Of a stretch of DNA of 64,000 bases, positions 18,084 to 26,714 are shown in pieces. The notes beneath the pieces were generated by a model that searched no databases, was not told the DNA's origin, and saw only the letters and a list, made by a program, of their open reading frames with translations. The stretch spans positions 62,001-126,000 of the forward strand of contig NZ_JANDMF010000003.1 of NCBI RefSeq assembly GCF_031626875.1. Direction: 5' to 3'. Origin of the DNA: Clostridium sp031626875 (GTDB lineage: Bacteria > Bacillota > Clostridia > Clostridiales > Clostridiaceae). The position numbers and the translations under genes were made by a program. How positions within the stretch are numbered: position 1 is the first letter of the stretch; the number at the start of each line of letters is the position of its first letter.

Positions 18084-18278
18084 TTATCCTTTTATAAATT
18101 TATCTATTTCCTCTCTGACTAATCCTTTTATTAAATCATCTATATTTAAGCCACAGGTTTTGGCATATTTGAGAAAAAGAATTTTTTCATTATAATTTAT
18201 TTTTATTTCAATCTTATCATTCAAAAGTCTATTTTTTCTTATCTTTCTTAAAGACAAACCTACAGAATCAAAAATCAT
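18084..18278 (-). CDS. Small ribbon-helix-helix-like protein
   Basis: 64 aa protein. Residues 22-62 (KIEIKINYNEKILFLKYAKT, then GLNIDDLIKGLVREEID) fit the CopG/Arc ribbon-helix-helix pattern: an alternating beta strand, a helix with KYAK, a turn GLN, and a second helix. The N-terminal 20 residues are basic. Such proteins are DNA-binding repressors, often antitoxins, but no toxin-like gene is adjacent and the assignment rests only on pattern. Ribosome binding site GGATGG is 7 nt before ATG. Confidence 0.55.
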   Translation of the reverse strand: MIFDSVGLSLRKIRKNRLLNDKIEIKINYNEKILFLKYAKTCGLNIDDLIKGLVREEIDKFIKG

Positions 18279-18441
18279 AGTATATCCATCCTTTTATTTA
18301 CATTATAGTTTATTATGTTAATAAACATATTCAATATATTTAAATATATTCATTCAAAATATACTTATTTCAATTATAATTATTCTGAAAAATTACCAAC
18401 CATAGTCATAAAATAAATATTAAAAATAATCAATTTGTAAT

Positions 18442-18711
18442 TTATTCATGTAACAAACTTTTAGTAAACTCCAGTAGTCTATCACTAGTATTTTCTGACA
18501 AACTACTTTTTGTCTTATTAATGTTATATAAATTCATTAATCTATAATTTTCAGCATATTCTTTTGTTCTTTTTATATCATTTAAATCTCTAAGAAATTC
18601 TTTACTTTTCATATCAATTGTAACATTATCTTTTCTTCTAACTTTACATTTGTTTTCCTTGTAATCAAAAGTTATAATATATCCATTCATTTCCAATTCT
18701 TTATTTACCAT
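18442..18711 (-). CDS. Hypothetical protein
   Basis: 89 aa charged protein that I do not recognise. The N-terminal third is beta-like (GYIITFDYKENKCKVRRKDN) and the rest helical (KEFLRDLNDIKRTKEYAENY). No membrane segment or Cys motif. The ribosome binding site (GTGAG) is weak, and coding potential rests on codon bias and the open frame. It lies 160 bp upstream of the RHH-like gene on the same strand. Confidence 0.45.
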   Translation of the reverse strand: MVNKELEMNGYIITFDYKENKCKVRRKDNVTIDMKSKEFLRDLNDIKRTKEYAENYRLMNLYNINKTKSSLSENTSDRLLEFTKSLLHE

Positions 18712-18814
18712 AAAATCTCACTACCCTTTACTAATCTTATTAATATATATTTAAACCATATATTCTATATAATATACTATAAATAAACTAAAAAAAATAT
18801 TCTTTATATAATTA

Positions 18815-18853
18815 TAGCTATCTTGAAATATAAATTGCATTTCAAGATAGCTA
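18815..18853 (-). terminator. Terminator of the PNAG-like operon
   Basis: A perfect 15 bp stem TAGCTATCTTGAAAT / ATTTCAAGATAGCTA with a 9-nt loop directly follows the deacetylase stop. On the minus strand it is followed by an AT-rich run with U stretches. Confidence 0.75.
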
Positions 18854-18866
18854 CTCTATTTATATA

Positions 18867-19736
18867 TTAATTATTTTTTTCAAGCCATGGTACAATAGCT
18901 TTATAAAAATCTTCATTATTAAGCATATATCTATTCTGATAGAATGGATCGTTATCTTTTGCTAAAGGTTGTGGCGCCAATATAAATCCATCAGTAAAGC
19001 CAGATTTCTCAACTATTGCAGCAACATCATCAGATGCATTTCCAAAAGGATAAGCTATAGTTGTAACTTTAATCCCTAGTTCATCTTCAAGAGTTTTTTT
19101 ACTTAGTTTTACATCTGTTTCAAATTCTTTAAACATATCTTTGTTTAAAAATTTAGCTTTATTATCCTGTAAATAATGCATGTCATATGTATGGGATCCA
19201 AATGTCACTAGTCCACTATCTCTCATTTCTCTCAATTCGTCCCAAGTGGATAAAGTTAAATTTTTAAAATCTTTATTTCCAACTTGTCCAGCAATGATAA
19301 ACATAGTGAATGGAATATTCTTTTCTTTTAAGAAAGGATACGCATATTTATATACAGATTCTTCCCCATCATCGAAGCAAATCCAAACACATTTGTCTGG
19401 ATATACACCAGTTTGTCTAAATTTTTTAACTTCATCCAATGTTGCAAAGTAAGCTTTTTCTTCAATCAATTTATTAATTTGTTTTTCAAAATCATCTTTA
19501 TATATTGAGTATTTAGTTATTTCATCTACTTTTGTAACTTTATCTAGGAATAAATTCCACGGATTTTTTATTTTAATATAGTGATAACTTAGGCCAACAC
19601 ATACATTCTTTTGAGGAATTTCATCAAATTTTTCTGATGGAGCGCTATTATCCTTTATAATAAGAGAGCCAACTTTAAATACTAATAAAAGAGCTATAAT
19701 TATGATAAGTATCTTACTAAATATTTTTTTATTCAC
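18867..19736 (-). CDS. Polysaccharide deacetylase (PgaB/IcaB-like)
   Basis: 289 aa exported or membrane-anchored carbohydrate esterase family 4 protein. An N-terminal hydrophobic segment (ILIIIIALLLVFKVGSLII) is followed by the NodB domain: WICFDDGEESVYKYAYPFLK with the catalytic Asp pair, FGSHTYDMHYL with the metal His residues, and IAYPFGNASDD. It likely N-deacetylates a poly-N-acetylglucosamine chain, as IcaB/PgaB do. The start is GTG, about 7 nt after AGGAGG, 1 nt beyond the pgaD-like stop, so it is the last gene of the operon. Confidence 0.82.
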   Translation of the reverse strand: MNKKIFSKILIIIIALLLVFKVGSLIIKDNSAPSEKFDEIPQKNVCVGLSYHYIKIKNPWNLFLDKVTKVDEITKYSIYKDDFEKQINKLIEEKAYFATLDEVKKFRQTGVYPDKCVWICFDDGEESVYKYAYPFLKEKNIPFTMFIIAGQVGNKDFKNLTLSTWDELREMRDSGLVTFGSHTYDMHYLQDNKAKFLNKDMFKEFETDVKLSKKTLEDELGIKVTTIAYPFGNASDDVAAIVEKSGFTDGFILAPQPLAKDNDPFYQNRYMLNNEDFYKAIVPWLEKNN

Positions 19737-19737
19737 C

Positions 19738-20205
19738 CTATTTCCTCCTTGATAATTCCTTTACTGGATTTTCCTCAAATATGATAATATCATTTTCTTG
19801 AAGTATAGTATAAATTTCTGGATCAATGAGTTCTAAATCAAGCATTTCTTTTTCTGTTGTTGGACCAGGATCCTTTCTTCTATTTAGTGACCCATATCGC
19901 TTTTTGTTATACATTTTCCAAGAAAATAATATTAGGAAACTGAAGACGAAATATATTACAGAAATTACCATGAAATATCTAATATCACTATTTGTAATTT
20001 TGAAATAACTTTTCAAAATACCAATAAAACTATCATTGTAATCAAATAAAGCACTTATAAAAAAATAAAAAACTGTAAACATATGAAACCACATAATAAG
20101 ACTAATACCATAAACCAGAAGCTTTTGTCCTATACTTTGATTTGACTTAACTATAAATTCATTTAAATTTTTAGTAAATACAACTTTTTCACTATTTTTA
20201 TTCAT
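19738..20205 (-). CDS. PgaD-like membrane subunit
   Basis: 155 aa protein with two transmembrane segments (around LLVYGISLIMWFHMFTVFYF and FMVISVIYFVFSFLILFSW) and a cytoplasmic C-terminal tail ending NPVKELSRRK. Size, topology and position after pgaC match PgaD/IcaD, the partner needed for full activity of the PNAG synthase. Similarity at residue level is low, so the name rests on context. The ATG at 20205 overlaps the pgaC stop (TAATG), after GGAGAAAGG, so translation is coupled. Confidence 0.7.
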   Translation of the reverse strand: MNKNSEKVVFTKNLNEFIVKSNQSIGQKLLVYGISLIMWFHMFTVFYFFISALFDYNDSFIGILKSYFKITNSDIRYFMVISVIYFVFSFLILFSWKMYNKKRYGSLNRRKDPGPTTEKEMLDLELIDPEIYTILQENDIIIFEENPVKELSRRK

Positions 20206-21455
20206 TAGCTTTTCCTTTCTCCTCGGTCTGGTGATTGCCATGTTGCATATCCTCCTTTGATTGTTGCTTTAATGGCTCTTGGTACAGCAGCTATTACAAC
20301 AAATACGTTAAGTAACCAATAAACTGACGGATACCATGCAGCCCAAATATAATATTTCATTATATTATCGTATGCTGAATCATTTTTCATAGAAATGAAT
20401 AGCTGAATAAAATTTAACATAGTAAGTAAATATGAACTAAATGTAAGCCAAATTAAAAGACTACTAAAACTAGTTGCAGTAAAAATGAAGTAAACAGTCA
20501 TAAAAAACCATGCAAATGACCAAAAAGTACTTACTACTTGCTCAATATAAATAGGCCATAATCTTCTTTGTTTCCAAGTTTTAAAAATATCCCAATGACG
20601 AAGGATTACTTCCTGACCACCTTGTGCCCATCTAACACGCTGATGCCACAATCCTGATAAAGTTTCAGGCACAAGCATCCAGCATAATGCACGAGGTTCA
20701 TAACGAATATCCCAAAAGTTCTTTTGCAATTTCCAGGATATAGCTATATCTTCAGTTATCATATCTCTATCCCATAGACCTACACTAACCAATGCTTTTT
20801 TACGAAAAGCAACTATAACTCCAGAAACTGTAATAACTTTTCCTACAGTTCTTTGTGCTCTTTTTATAGAGCCAATAATTGAAGCATATTCTACAAGCTG
20901 AAGTCTACTAAGTAATGTATCACGATTACGTATTCTTGGATTACCTGTTACAGCTCCTACTCTTTCACCATTCTTTAAGAAATGCTGAACCATATAATAT
21001 GGAGCATTATCTTCTAAAATAGCATCTGAATCAACACATATTAAGTATTCATTTCTTGCAGCATGTGCTGCCATATGTAATGCGTTAGCTTTCCCTTTAT
21101 TTTCATGACAATCAATAACTCTTAATTTTTCATATTGAGGTGCTATCTTTTTTAATATTTCTCCAGTGTTATCCCTACTTCCATCATTAATTGCAATGAT
21201 TTCATAGTTAGGATAAGAAAGTTGAGATAAATATTTTATAGTTTCTTCAATTGTATCTTCCTCATTATAGCAAGGAATCAAAACACTTATTGGAGGCCAA
21301 TCATAATCATTAAAATGAAAAACTTCCCCTTTTTCTCGATAAAATACAAAAATTAAAGCTCCTGCAGCCCATAAAATACACATTAAATATGGATACCAAA
21401 ATACAAATCCACCTATTATCTGCAAAAAATTTGATAATCCACTAAACAATTCCAT
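20205..21455 (-). CDS. pgaC: PNAG synthase glycosyltransferase (PgaC/IcaA-like)
   Basis: 416 aa membrane GT2 enzyme that polymerises beta-1,6-linked N-acetylglucosamine from UDP-GlcNAc. One N-terminal membrane segment, a cytoplasmic GT domain and three C-terminal membrane segments. Processive GT2 motifs are all present: PCYNEEDTIEETI, NDGSRDNTGE, VDSDAIL (D,D), TEDIAISWKL and QRVRWAQGGQE (QxxRW). ATG follows GGAGGG. It lies between a beta-propeller protein gene and pgaD-like/deacetylase genes on the same strand. A hyaluronan- or cellulose-type product is possible, but the deacetylase argues for PNAG. Confidence 0.85.
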   Translation of the reverse strand: MELFSGLSNFLQIIGGFVFWYPYLMCILWAAGALIFVFYREKGEVFHFNDYDWPPISVLIPCYNEEDTIEETIKYLSQLSYPNYEIIAINDGSRDNTGEILKKIAPQYEKLRVIDCHENKGKANALHMAAHAARNEYLICVDSDAILEDNAPYYMVQHFLKNGERVGAVTGNPRIRNRDTLLSRLQLVEYASIIGSIKRAQRTVGKVITVSGVIVAFRKKALVSVGLWDRDMITEDIAISWKLQKNFWDIRYEPRALCWMLVPETLSGLWHQRVRWAQGGQEVILRHWDIFKTWKQRRLWPIYIEQVVSTFWSFAWFFMTVYFIFTATSFSSLLIWLTFSSYLLTMLNFIQLFISMKNDSAYDNIMKYYIWAAWYPSVYWLLNVFVVIAAVPRAIKATIKGGYATWQSPDRGERKS

Positions 21456-21581
21456 ATTGCTGTTCCCTCCATAACTAAATAATAATATATAAATTGATTA
21501 ATACTAGATAATGATTGTGATTATTTTTAACAAATACTATTTATATAGACAACTTTAGAGTATTATTATGGTTGTCCTATT

Positions 21582-22601
21582 TTAATCTTTAGAATAATAC
21601 GATGCACCTAACTGATGCTTTTCATTATTTATTCCATGACCAAATAGGTTCATTGACCATAACTTACCTGTTTCTACATCAGCAATATATAAATCATATC
21701 CACCTTTTCCATCAGGTTTCGTACTACTAATAATAATATATTGTTCTGAAATAGCATATGCATCTGAACAGTCATACTCTGAACTGTTGAAATCTGGGAT
21801 AGTTATTTCTTTTGTATTTAAATCCATTTTTACAATAACATCTGATTTATTAGTCGTGGAATAATCTTTTGAAAAATAAAGTGTGTCTTTATAAATTGTT
21901 GGATAATAGCAATAAACCCCATTTTCTACATAAATATTTCGAATTTCATTTTCATTACCTAAATTAATACTACATATTTTTGAAGATTTATCTCCAGTTG
22001 CTCGAGCGTAGTAAATCGATTCGCCATTAGCTGAATAAAAGGGCATAGAATCTTCTTCTATATCATCTGTTAAATTCTTCAATTCTTCTGTTTCAAGATT
22101 CATTTCTACAAGATTAAAATCTACTTTGTTTTCAGCTTCGTCTAAATGCCCTTGTTTAAATATTATTTTCTTTCCATCAGGCGAAAACTTAGGATCTTCA
22201 TCACTTAACCCATTTCCTTTTGTAAGATTAGTTAATTTTTCTGTCTCTAAATTATATATAAAAATATCCCATTCGTCTTTTTCTTTTCTATCTTTTAGAG
22301 CCATAAAAACTATTTCAGATCCATTACTACTAAAGTTGCCATTCATAGCATTAAAAACGCCTTTAAATTTATCGCTTATACAGATATTTTCTTTTTTTTC
22401 AAAATCAAATACATATAATTGGCTATCACCATCGTTATAATTAGAATATGTATGATATACCATTTTCCCACTTATATTTGGAGGATTTTCCTCTATCCTA
22501 TTTAATCTTTCTTTATAAATATTCAGAATTTTCATGAAAGATAGAAGTATAAGAATACATACTAATCCTATTTCTAAATACCCTTTTCCTTTTTTTAGCA
22601 T
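21582..22601 (-). CDS. Membrane-anchored TolB-like beta-propeller protein
   Basis: 339 aa protein. Residues 9-26 form an N-terminal membrane anchor (LEIGLVCILILLSFMKIL), so the bulk is outside. The rest contains repeated PD40/TolB-type blades: SNYNDGDSQLYVFDFEKKEN, NGSEIVFMALKDRKEKDEWD, DEDPKFSPDGKKIIFKQG, SMPFYSANGESIYYARATGD. No catalytic motif. It is first in the row before pgaC, with 126 bp between, so it might be a matrix-binding or export-accessory factor of the polysaccharide; this is inference. ATG follows AGGAGGAG. Confidence 0.7.
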   Translation of the reverse strand: MLKKGKGYLEIGLVCILILLSFMKILNIYKERLNRIEENPPNISGKMVYHTYSNYNDGDSQLYVFDFEKKENICISDKFKGVFNAMNGNFSSNGSEIVFMALKDRKEKDEWDIFIYNLETEKLTNLTKGNGLSDEDPKFSPDGKKIIFKQGHLDEAENKVDFNLVEMNLETEELKNLTDDIEEDSMPFYSANGESIYYARATGDKSSKICSINLGNENEIRNIYVENGVYCYYPTIYKDTLYFSKDYSTTNKSDVIVKMDLNTKEITIPDFNSSEYDCSDAYAISEQYIIISSTKPDGKGGYDLYIADVETGKLWSMNLFGHGINNEKHQLGASYYSKD

Positions 22602-22850
22602 ATTTTCTCCTCCTATTTAGTGTTATATAAATATACTCCTCCTCTCAAATGTTAATTTTTAGAAATATTTAGATGAATATTTGACTTCAAATATTCATTT
22701 TACATTTTTCACGCCAATACATCTTATTGTATCAAATTTCTCTATGTTTTTCTAGATATATTTAAATCTTTACTTAATAAGGGAATTTTATTTGTTATAT
22801 ACCTTTTAATATTATATATCGTAAAGAAATGATAATTCTTAATAACTCTA
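22602..22850. other. Divergent intergenic region, PNAG operon / GntR operon
   Basis: About 250 bp without a gene. It holds the presumed minus-strand leader of the beta-propeller/pga genes and a perfect palindrome (22673-22698, separate entry). A second GGAGGAG lies about 35 nt upstream of the beta-propeller ATG, but no ORF follows it. Confidence 0.5.
22673..22698. repeat. Perfect 11 bp inverted repeat upstream of the PNAG-like operon
   Basis: ATGAATATTTG, spacer ACTT, CAAATATTCAT. It lies 72-97 bp upstream of the beta-propeller gene start. It could be an operator or a hairpin at the 5' end of the mRNA; it lacks a U tract towards the pga genes. Confidence 0.6.
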
Positions 22851-22891
22851 TTGACTTTTTGTATTGTTTGTATCATAATGTGTAATACAAA
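22851..22891 (+). promoter_or_regulatory. GntR operon promoter with overlapping dyad operator
   Basis: TTGACT (22851-22856), 17 bp spacer, CATAAT (22874-22879). A dyad TTTGTATT (22858-22865) ... AATACAAA (22884-22891) spans the spacer and the -10. Such placement is typical of autoregulation by YtrA-type GntR repressors. Confidence 0.6.
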
Positions 22892-22917
22892 TATTGCTAA
22901 AGAAAGGAAATTTATTT

Positions 22918-23316
22918 ATGATAATAACATTAGATATGTCAAGTTCAATTCCTATATATGTTCAACTAAGAAATGAGATAGTTATGGGGATTGGCCTTGG
23001 TAAACTTAAAGTTGGAGAAGGGTTACCTACTGTTAGACAAATGGCACAAGATATAGGTGTGAATAACATGACTGTAAATAAAGCCTATAATATCTTGAAA
23101 ACAGAAGGCTACATTGAAATTGATCGTAGACATGGTGCCAAGGTAAGTCCTGCTTTAGATCTAACAAGAGAATTTAAAGAAAAATTAGAAAGTGAATTGT
23201 TACTTATAATAGCTGAATCAACAATTAAAGGTGTAGAAAAGAAAGATTTTTTAAAGATGTGTTCTGATATTTTTGATAGTATGAATGGATTTGATCTAAT
23301 TGGAGGAGATTTATGA
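22918..23316 (+). CDS. GntR-family transcriptional regulator, YtrA type
   Basis: 132 aa repressor. The N-terminal winged helix shows SIPIYVQLRNEIVMGIGLGK, LPTVRQMAQDIGVNNMTVNK and NILKTEGYIEIDRRHGAKV. The C-terminal tail is short (about 55 residues), as in the YtrA subfamily, with no large effector domain. ATG at 22918 follows AAAGGAAA; an in-frame TTG at 22894 is unlikely. It overlaps the next gene by ATGA, so it most likely controls that membrane protein and itself through the dyad in its promoter. YtrA regulators often respond to cell-envelope stress. Confidence 0.88.
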   Translation: MIITLDMSSSIPIYVQLRNEIVMGIGLGKLKVGEGLPTVRQMAQDIGVNNMTVNKAYNILKTEGYIEIDRRHGAKVSPALDLTREFKEKLESELLLIIAESTIKGVEKKDFLKMCSDIFDSMNGFDLIGGDL

Positions 23317-24677
23317 TAGGTATTTATTTTTTTGGAATTATTATTTTTATATCAGTTATATTTTATTTTACTAATGTTACTATTACAAAACCTAATAAGA
23401 ATGTTATATTAAGCACAACACTCCCTATTTCAGAACTTGATAATGATGAAGTATTGAAGATAGTTCAAGAATTTAAAAAGAGTAATAAAATATGTTTTTT
23501 AATAAGTATATCTATATATATTCCAAGTTTAATTATAAATCCTGAAAATATAACAGAATCATATTTTTGTATTTGGCTTTTTTTTGAACTTATTCTAAAC
23601 TATTTTCTGTTAAAAAAATATATAACAAAACTTCGTACTTTAAAGGCAAATAATAATTGGTTTTTAGAAAAAAAACATACTATATCTGTAGATACAGAAG
23701 TTTCTAAATTGAAAAACAAGATGCCAATCTCTATATTATGGTTCATCCCAGCTTTTGCCATTACTTTAGGATTGATTCTATGTGGAATTAATATAAAAGA
23801 TGATCGTTCAGTTGAAAGGCTTGTTTTAGGATTATCTTCATTGGTTACATTGCTAATATTACTTATTATATACAAACTCCTTTCTGCTGAAAAAACAAAG
23901 GTATATAGCAATGATACAAATATTAATTTGGCTTGTAATTTAGTTTATAGAAGGACTTGGTCAATAGTTTTGGTTTTAACTTCTACCATTGAAAGCTTTT
24001 TCATATTTCTAGTATCATTTATGTTTTCGTACACTTATGTAATATCTTTCATGGTAATTATATTAACTGTAATCCCCATATTTTTAGGTTATACAAAAAT
24101 ACGAGATACACAAAATAAATTGCTCATGGCTATAGATAATGTTATATATGCTGATGATGATGAATATTGGGGCATTATGTTCTATAATAATCCAAATGAT
24201 TCAAATTTAATGGTTGAAAAACGTATAGGTCTTGGAATGACTATGAATATGGGACATCCTAAAGCTAAAATTATATCATATGGTTTGGCTATTTTTATAC
24301 TAATTACTTTACTGCCTATATTTTTCCTAAAAATTAAACTTATTAATGTGAATTTTAACATTTTACTAAATGATAAAAACATAAAGATTGAAGCTCCTTT
24401 GTATGGAAGTGATTTTAATAAAGAAGATGTGGAAGACATCTCAATAATCTCATCTTTTCCTGGAGGAAATAAAACTAATGGAGCAGAAACTGGATCTATA
24501 TCTTTAGGTAACTACACTGTAAAAGGATATGGAAAATCAAAGGTTTATGTTCATAAAAAATTAGATAGAATAATCTTAATTAAACTTTCAGATAAATATG
24601 TATTTTTTAACGGAAACAATGATGAAGAAACTAATTCATACTATACTGAATTAAAATCATACTTAAATATGAACTAA
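23313..24677 (+). CDS. DUF1648/DUF5808 multi-pass membrane protein
   Basis: 454 aa membrane protein with about eight hydrophobic segments. Residues 265-315 match the DUF5808 pattern (DDDEYWGIMFYNNPNDSNLM, then EKRIGLGMTMNMGHPKAK). The C-terminus (about 350-454) is an extramembrane beta-rich domain resembling a bacterial PH-type fold. Family members are often encoded beside YtrA/GntR regulators, as here, with a 4-nt ATGA overlap. Function is unknown; a role in envelope stress or peptide-antibiotic response is inferred from context only. Confidence 0.75.
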   Translation: MIGIYFFGIIIFISVIFYFTNVTITKPNKNVILSTTLPISELDNDEVLKIVQEFKKSNKICFLISISIYIPSLIINPENITESYFCIWLFFELILNYFLLKKYITKLRTLKANNNWFLEKKHTISVDTEVSKLKNKMPISILWFIPAFAITLGLILCGINIKDDRSVERLVLGLSSLVTLLILLIIYKLLSAEKTKVYSNDTNINLACNLVYRRTWSIVLVLTSTIESFFIFLVSFMFSYTYVISFMVIILTVIPIFLGYTKIRDTQNKLLMAIDNVIYADDDEYWGIMFYNNPNDSNLMVEKRIGLGMTMNMGHPKAKIISYGLAIFILITLLPIFFLKIKLINVNFNILLNDKNIKIEAPLYGSDFNKEDVEDISIISSFPGGNKTNGAETGSISLGNYTVKGYGKSKVYVHKKLDRIILIKLSDKYVFFNGNNDEETNSYYTELKSYLNMN

Positions 24678-24681
24678 TATT

Positions 24682-24716
24682 AAAAGAAGCTTGTAGGCAG
24701 GTTTACAAGCTTCTTT
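24682..24716. terminator. Bidirectional terminator after the DUF5808 gene
   Basis: AAAAGAAGCTTGTA / TTACAAGCTTCTTTT stem of about 14 bp with a 6-7 nt loop, between convergent genes. Confidence 0.8.
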
Positions 24717-24719
24717 TCT

Positions 24720-26636
24720 CTAAAGATTATTTATCCATTTAATAAACTTTTCATCATTTTCTTCACTAAGAAGTTTTTCTTTAATCGCTTCAAATTCATC
24801 ATTCATTTCATAAACCTTATAGATTAATGGTAGCAATCTTTTAGCATATTTTTCTTCTTTATGTGTTTCAAATATACCAACAACTTGTTCCTTAATTTCT
24901 AAGTATAAATTTGAACCATATTCTTTGCTTTTAGTTACTCCAGATGCAATCATAATTTTTGCTACTTCACTTTTAGGATTTTTTAGAGCCATATTAAAAT
25001 ACCAACTTAATATGTCCTTCTCCCCCCACAAAGCCTCTCTCTTTAAATATCTATTAGCAATAAATGTTTGTGTTAATTGTTGTCCTAATGCACTTATATA
25101 TGCAGGAATTTCTTCATTACTTGGATGTTCATAATAACTTGCCTCATCTGATGTATTCCCTAAATGATCTATAACAACATCTTTCACCATATCATTAAGA
25201 TCTTCACCAAAACATTCTTCATCTAAATCATAAATGATAGTTTCTATTGAATCTGTTTTTGTGTCATAAATATAATTTCTGACTATTAAAGTAGTGTTTT
25301 TTAATGTTAAACTACCTGTAATTAATCTATCACAACCAATTTTTTTACTAATTTCTTTCAATGCTTCTTGATTATATTCTTTATTTGTAACTATTGGCCC
25401 AAAATTCTCTGCAAATGGTATTACAAAGTTTTCATCATAATTTGTAGAAAACGAAATTCTTTCACCAATATATAAAGGAATGGTTCTAGTTAAGGTGCCA
25501 ATACCATCTTCAGCTTGAACTTCATGCTCACCATTCTCTTTTTTAGTTAGATCAACATAAGGAATTAATCCTATTTTTTCTACAGTTTCTTTTTTTCTTA
25601 TTAACCATTCAGGATCATTTAATTGATAATACCAAATTGGACTATCTAAAACAATAAGATTAACTTTTACATCACCATCATGGGCCTTAACTTCTTTTAT
25701 TGCTCTCATCTTATCAAATTCATTTGACATATGAATAAGATAATCACGAAGACCAGGATCTGGAACCTTCATTAAGTCTTTAATGAGAACTTGTCCTTTT
25801 TCGAAGTCTTTAGTTTGAAAATATGCTTGTAAAAGATTTAATCCTGTTCCTGGTGTATATTTACCTAATTCATATATTGGAGAAATTATTTTGATCATTT
25901 CTTCAATATAGCCTGCTTGTCCTAAATCTCCAGATATAGTTATTAATACTTCATCTTTATCTTTATAATTTTCTAAAATTGACTCATATATTTTTTTAGC
26001 TTGATCCCAATTTCTTTTAGTTAAATGTTCTTTAGCTATAAGTATTTGTGGAAACCAACTTCCTTCTATAACAGAAATTTTATTCAAAGCATTAATATAT
26101 CCCTCTGTACCTTCACTATCTCTAAATGTAGTAGCATACCAAAGAACTCCATTACTTTGATTAGGATCCAAATTTAGAGCTTCCCAAAGGGTATCTAAAT
26201 ATCTCTTATCATTTTTTGCATAATAAACTTTAGCTAAGTTTGTAAGTATAATACCTGTTTTTCCAAATTGATATATGTAATCGTTTAAAACTTTTCTAGC
26301 TTCATCATATAAATTACATTTCATATAAGTAATAGCTAGAATGGTATACCCACGTTCCTTTATTTCATCAATCTCTTTTAAATGCTCAGCTGCAGCTTTA
26401 ACTTCATTTTGAAAGCCATCTTCTATTGAATGCATTATGTCATTATATAAATAATTGGCATCATTCCAATGCTCATTTAATAGATTTGGTAATATTTCAT
26501 TTTTCCATTGAAATTTAGTCATCACCTGTTTCTTACCATTTTCATCAAACCATTCCATAGTTTCATTGTCTTGTGAATCTGATATTTTATTTTCTGTATC
26601 ATCTTTATTTTCAAATAAATTTTGAATTTTTCCCAT
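24720..26636 (-). CDS. Tetratricopeptide repeat protein
   Basis: 638 aa cytoplasmic protein. Residues about 70-330 contain TPR-like helical pairs (IKERGYTILAITYMKCNLYD, TGIILTNLAKVYYAKNDKRY, WDQAKKIYESILENYKDKDE). The central part (about 340-480) is alpha/beta and contains LIVLDSPIWYYQLNDPEWLI and ITGSLTLKNTTLIVRNYIYD, unlike TPR. The C-terminal part is again helical. No enzymatic motif and no signal peptide. Similar long TPR proteins are scattered in Firmicutes and Gammaproteobacteria without known function. ATG follows GGGGGAAG. Confidence 0.7.
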   Translation of the reverse strand: MGKIQNLFENKDDTENKISDSQDNETMEWFDENGKKQVMTKFQWKNEILPNLLNEHWNDANYLYNDIMHSIEDGFQNEVKAAAEHLKEIDEIKERGYTILAITYMKCNLYDEARKVLNDYIYQFGKTGIILTNLAKVYYAKNDKRYLDTLWEALNLDPNQSNGVLWYATTFRDSEGTEGYINALNKISVIEGSWFPQILIAKEHLTKRNWDQAKKIYESILENYKDKDEVLITISGDLGQAGYIEEMIKIISPIYELGKYTPGTGLNLLQAYFQTKDFEKGQVLIKDLMKVPDPGLRDYLIHMSNEFDKMRAIKEVKAHDGDVKVNLIVLDSPIWYYQLNDPEWLIRKKETVEKIGLIPYVDLTKKENGEHEVQAEDGIGTLTRTIPLYIGERISFSTNYDENFVIPFAENFGPIVTNKEYNQEALKEISKKIGCDRLITGSLTLKNTTLIVRNYIYDTKTDSIETIIYDLDEECFGEDLNDMVKDVVIDHLGNTSDEASYYEHPSNEEIPAYISALGQQLTQTFIANRYLKREALWGEKDILSWYFNMALKNPKSEVAKIMIASGVTKSKEYGSNLYLEIKEQVVGIFETHKEEKYAKRLLPLIYKVYEMNDEFEAIKEKLLSEENDEKFIKWINNL

Positions 26637-26714
26637 AATTCTTCCCCCATTTCTTAAATAATATATAATTAATTATACCATTATTTACAATAAAATACCA
26701 TTAAATAATACGTA

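Noticed and set aside
18084..18711. RHH-like 64 aa gene and 89 aa gene as a toxin-antitoxin pair
   Set aside because: They are 160 bp apart, the 89 aa protein has no toxin-like motif and there is no overlap or coupling.
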